From: CAYMFD01 sp964389475
GTDB lineage: Bacteria; Bacteroidota; Bacteroidia; Chitinophagales; Saprospiraceae
Direction: 5' to 3'
DNA length: 7,492 nt
Assembly: GCA_964389475.1 (NCBI GenBank)
Contig: CAYMFD010000143.1
Location: forward strand, 1-7,492
The position numbers and the translations under genes were made by a program. Positions 5,202-7,492 of the stretch are shown here, in pieces. How positions within the stretch are numbered: the first letter of the stretch is position 1; each line of letters starts with the position of its first letter. The notes below the pieces were generated by a model. The model saw only the letters and a program-made list of their open reading frames with translations. It did no database searches and had not been told where the DNA came from.

Positions 5202-7492
5202 CAAGTTACTATCTCGCTACCTTGCCAGACTGACGAGAATGCTGAAGACTTAAGTGTTACAGACGCTATCATAGGGCTTGATCGCAAAAACTTTGGTAAT
5301 TCAGGACCAGGTGATAAAAGTGAAGGCTACCTGAATAATTTCACTTTGCCAGCCAGCCCGAATCCTTGTAGTGAAATAACTGAAGTAGAAGTAGAGATAA
5401 ATATCTTTAACGTAGTTGCAAATCCACCTATGCCATGCGTCGTTTTTGATTATTTCATAAATGTCATCAGTGGCTGTGGTAGTCTTGCGCCAGCGTCCTG
5501 TCCTGATACAGATCCACCAGTTCTTGAAGTAATACAAGGAGCTCTGGTTAATCAAACACTCACCTACTCTGCACCTCCAGAAAACTTCAATTTTGGAGAT
5601 ATTTTTAGCGTAGACCTAATACCCGCAATTGGCAATTCTGGTTGTGCCAACTGGCAGTCACTAGTCAGCGATGGATTTATCGATATCGATTACGAAATAT
5701 GCGTCACCGTCACCATCGACGATCTAACTATTACTGCACCCGTAGATCTCGGTCCACCTACTCGAGCCATCTGTACGGGTAGTACAACGACTCTAGATGC
5801 AGGTGCCTATGACATGTGGGCATGGGATCCCGGTGGACAGACTACACAAACTATTAATGTAGGGGCAGGTACATACACCGTAACCGTCACAGATATCAAC
5901 GGCTGCACAGATACCGACGAAATAACCATTACAGAAGATAGCCCGACCGCCTCGATTACCTCATCAGAAAGCGACCTTACCGTCTGTCCAGGAGATATGA
6001 CAACCTTGACGGTCGTGCACTCGGGCAGTTCCGTACAATGGAATACGACGGAAACAACGACCAGCATATCTGTAGGTAGCGGTGCCTACGACGTCACCGT
6101 GACGGACGCTAACAACTGTACCGCTCTTGCTACTATCAATATAGGTCAGCACACTCCACCCACCGTAACCATTGATCCTGCCAATGCCACCGTATGTGAC
6201 AATGGGACTACGACCATCGGGGTACTCGAAAATGGACTACAATATAACTGGAGCACCCCAGCGACGACACAAACTGTAAATGTGGGTCCTGGCAATTACA
6301 TGGTCACAGTTACAGACGGTAATGGCTGTACTAATGTAGCATCCACCACCGTGACTAATATCAACTCTCCTTTCGCAGGTACAGATGATATGATCGATGT
6401 CTGCAATGACGGTCAGACCTACGACTTATTCGCCCTACTTGGCGGAGCAGACCCTGGAGGTACGTGGATAGACCAAGATGGTGCTGGCGTAGATGTCAAT
6501 GTCAATCCTAGTGCTGTTGATTTCACAGGAGTACCGCCTAATACCTATATTTTTCGATACGAAATAGTAGCAACTGCCCCTTGCATCACGAGTACAGCTT
6601 TTATCACAGTCGAAGTCTTCGAAAACTTACTCGCAGGTGCAGACTACAATGATCAGATCTGCCTCAACAGCTTCGACTATGACCTGGAGGCACTGCTCGG
6701 CATATTTGACCCAGGAGGTACGTGGGTAGACTTAGACGCTAGTGGGGTTAACTTGACCAACCCTAGCCTCGTAGACTTTACGGGTGTCCCAGCTGACGTT
6801 TACAGGTTTTTATATGAGCACGGCCCTACGGTAGGCTGTAACGGGTCGGATGCGATAGCGACAATAGAAATTCTAGAATCTGCTAATGCTGGTTTAGATG
6901 ACGGTACGACTGTCTGTAGTGGCACCACATTGAACCTTGTTAATTTACTTAGCTCTGATGCAGACCTTAGCGGTGTTTTTAATTCTACTAGCACAGCAGT
7001 AGTCGGTGATCAGTTCGTGAGTGGTAATGTGGGTCCTGGACTTTATAACGTCACATATGTCGTCACATCACTCGTGGGTTTTTGCCCTAGCGATACAGCT
7101 AGTTTCGTCATTGAGGTTAGCAACACCGTATCCGCTGGTTTAGATACACTGTACCTCGCCTGCGATACCAGTACTGTAGCCCTGGTCAACCTGTTAAATG
7201 ATGCCGATCTAGGTGGCTCTTTCACTCCAACTAGTAGTACAGCTGGCTTTGCCAATGATTCTGTCTTCATCGCCGACCTACCCGCTGGCACGTACAGCTA
7301 TGAGTATGTGGTAGGTGACAACCAAGGGTGCCCTTCGGATACATCCGTCATCATAGTGGACGTGCCTAACCAGCCTACGGTATCCCTCACACAGGGAGAC
7401 CTCACGCTATGCGATGGCACTTGTCAAGACGTGACATTCGTCAATACTGGTGACTCCATACCTGAACTCATAGTCTATTTGCTTAACAACAC
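5130..7492 (+). CDS. Large secreted Ig-like repeat surface protein (3' end outside window)
   Basis: The frame is open from ATG 5130 to the window edge: 787 codons plus two bases. An in-frame TAG at 5115-5117 and the signal peptide right after the ATG fix the start. There is no Shine-Dalgarno sequence. By residue: signal peptide 1-24; unrecognised N-terminal domain 25-200; three Ig-like repeats 203-412; four tandem AG-x-D repeats 416-747; start of another Ig-like domain from 748. Each of the seven repeats has exactly two cysteines at matching places. There is no lysine after residue 63. Repeats with 'GTYTVTVTDxNGC' are typical of large Bacteroidota surface and gliding-associated proteins, which usually end in a type IX sorting or gliding-motility-associated C-terminal domain; that end is not in view. 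The probable role is adhesin or surface-layer protein (inference). It could be co-expressed with the divergent minus-strand gene. Confidence 0.95.
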   Translation, partial: MKIHTSRLYISCFLMLLSAYTLMAQVTISLPCQTDENAEDLSVTDAIIGLDRKNFGNSGPGDKSEGYLNNFTLPASPNPCSEITEVEVEINIFNVVANPPMPCVVFDYFINVISGCGSLAPASCPDTDPPVLEVIQGALVNQTLTYSAPPENFNFGDIFSVDLIPAIGNSGCANWQSLVSDGFIDIDYEICVTVTIDDLTITAPVDLGPPTRAICTGSTTTLDAGAYDMWAWDPGGQTTQTINVGAGTYTVTVTDINGCTDTDEITITEDSPTASITSSESDLTVCPGDMTTLTVVHSGSSVQWNTTETTTSISVGSGAYDVTVTDANNCTALATINIGQHTPPTVTIDPANATVCDNGTTTIGVLENGLQYNWSTPATTQTVNVGPGNYMVTVTDGNGCTNVASTTVTNINSPFAGTDDMIDVCNDGQTYDLFALLGGADPGGTWIDQDGAGVDVNVNPSAVDFTGVPPNTYIFRYEIVATAPCITSTAFITVEVFENLLAGADYNDQICLNSFDYDLEALLGIFDPGGTWVDLDASGVNLTNPSLVDFTGVPADVYRFLYEHGPTVGCNGSDAIATIEILESANAGLDDGTTVCSGTTLNLVNLLSSDADLSGVFNSTSTAVVGDQFVSGNVGPGLYNVTYVVTSLVGFCPSDTASFVIEVSNTVSAGLDTLYLACDTSTVALVNLLNDADLGGSFTPTSSTAGFANDSVFIADLPAGTYSYEYVVGDNQGCPSDTSVIIVDVPNQPTVSLTQGDLTLCDGTCQDVTFVNTGDSIPELIVYLLNN
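5202..5729 (+). other. Unrecognised N-terminal domain of the plus-strand protein
   Basis: Residues about 25-200. It is beta-rich by eye, with EITEVEVEINIFNV, VLEVIQGALVNQTLTYSAPP, IFSVDLIPAIGNSGCANW and a final IDIDYEICVTVTI strand. It holds two of the three lysines in the visible protein (DRK and DKS, near residues 53-63). The alternation of strands and a GPGD turn recall galactose-binding or proprotein-convertase P-like jelly rolls, but I cannot assign a family. It is clearly different from the repeats that follow. Confidence 0.55.
5736..5939 (+). repeat. Ig-like repeat A1
   Basis: Residues about 203-270: AICTGSTTTLDAG, then MWAWDPGGQTTQTINVGAG, TYTVTVTDINGC and DEITIT. This is the Ig-like/PKD-type unit of Bacteroidota surface proteins ('W-x-x-G-x-x-T ... 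G-x-Y-x-V-T-V-T-D-x-N-G-C'). It has two cysteines, one at the start and one after the NG turn. Confidence 0.8.
5940..6161 (+). repeat. Ig-like repeat A2
   Basis: Residues about 271-344: TVCPGDMTTLTV, VQWNTTETTTSISVGSG, AYDVTVTDANNC, ATINIG. It aligns with A1 and A3 along its length, with both cysteines kept. Confidence 0.8.
6162..6365 (+). repeat. Ig-like repeat A3
   Basis: Residues about 345-412: TVCDNGTTTIGVLENG, YNWSTPATTQTVNVGPG, NYMVTVTDGNGC. It is closest in layout to A1 and ends the A series; the next unit is of a different type. Confidence 0.8.
6375..6632 (+). repeat. Repeat B1 (AG-x-D type)
   Basis: Residues 416-501, 86 aa. It starts AGTDDMIDVC and has YDLFALLGGADPGGTWIDQD, VNPSAVDFTGVPPNTY, FRYEIV and a cysteine before the closing ITVEV strand. 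It is most like B2. It is also an Ig-like secreted repeat by composition; family name not assigned. Confidence 0.8.
6633..6887 (+). repeat. Repeat B2 (AG-x-D type)
   Basis: Residues 502-586, 85 aa. It starts AGADYNDQIC and shares DPGGTW, NPS-x-VDFTGVP and Y-x-F-x-YE with B1, making the two a close pair. Confidence 0.8.
6888..7133 (+). repeat. Repeat B3 (AG-x-D type)
   Basis: Residues 587-668, 82 aa. It starts AGLDDGTTVC and has LVNLLSSDADLSGVF in place of the LLG-DPGGTW segment, then GPGLYNVTYVV and FCPSDTASFVIEV. It pairs with B4 rather than with B1 and B2. Confidence 0.8.
7134..7370 (+). repeat. Repeat B4 (AG-x-D type)
   Basis: Residues 669-747, 79 aa. It starts AGLDTLYLAC and shares LVNLLNDADLGGSF, AGTYSYEYVV and GCPSDTSVIIVDV with B3. 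After it, QPTVSLTQGDLTLCDG starts a new Ig-like domain that is cut by the window edge. Confidence 0.8.

Noticed and set aside
5301..7291. Minus-strand open frames inside the plus-strand gene (5301-5555, 5807-6067, 5964-6152, 6800-6994, 7043-7291)
   Set aside because: They are antisense to a long frame with clear tandem repeats and carry no domains or start signals of their own.

Overview
The window holds two very large, incomplete genes for secreted proteins. They are arranged head to head around a 295-base AT-rich intergenic region. The style of the proteins points to a Bacteroidota bacterium, possibly a marine Saprospiria/Lewinella-like lineage (lineage is inference). Both have signal peptides ending near a Gln, strings of HYR/Ig-like beta-sandwich modules, a lamin-tail-like N-terminal domain in one of them, no Shine-Dalgarno sequence before either start, and weak TAnnTTTG-like promoter matches. 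I find no RNA gene, insertion sequence, CRISPR array, phage gene or enzyme.

Left part, bases 1-4834, minus strand: one open frame of 1611 codons that runs off the left edge. In order from its N-terminus it carries a signal peptide, a lamin-tail-domain-like region, and a modular block of two domain types in the order L1-R1-R2-L2-R3. R1 and R2 are an exact-length 540-base tandem duplication. Three HYR-type domains follow. The first two appear to be split by whole extra domains: a carbohydrate-binding-module-like jelly roll, and a domain with three-fold internal similarity resembling a beta-prism. A further HYR-like domain starts at the window edge.

Centre, 4835-5129: divergent regulatory region with AT-rich tracts, small inverted repeats and four copies of ACTTAC (one just inside the minus-strand gene). 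No gene is seen in it.

Right part, 5130-7492, plus strand: one open frame of 787 codons that runs off the right edge. It has a signal peptide, an unrecognised N-terminal domain of about 175 residues, three Ig-like repeats of the kind common in Bacteroidota surface proteins, four tandem copies of another 80-86-residue repeat, and the start of another Ig-like domain.

Both proteins are very acidic, strikingly poor in lysine and rich in paired cysteines, as expected of disulphide-stabilised extracellular proteins. The likely joint role is cell-surface adhesion or matrix/polysaccharide binding, with export by Sec and probably the type IX secretion system. The C-terminal sorting domains that would prove this lie outside the window.
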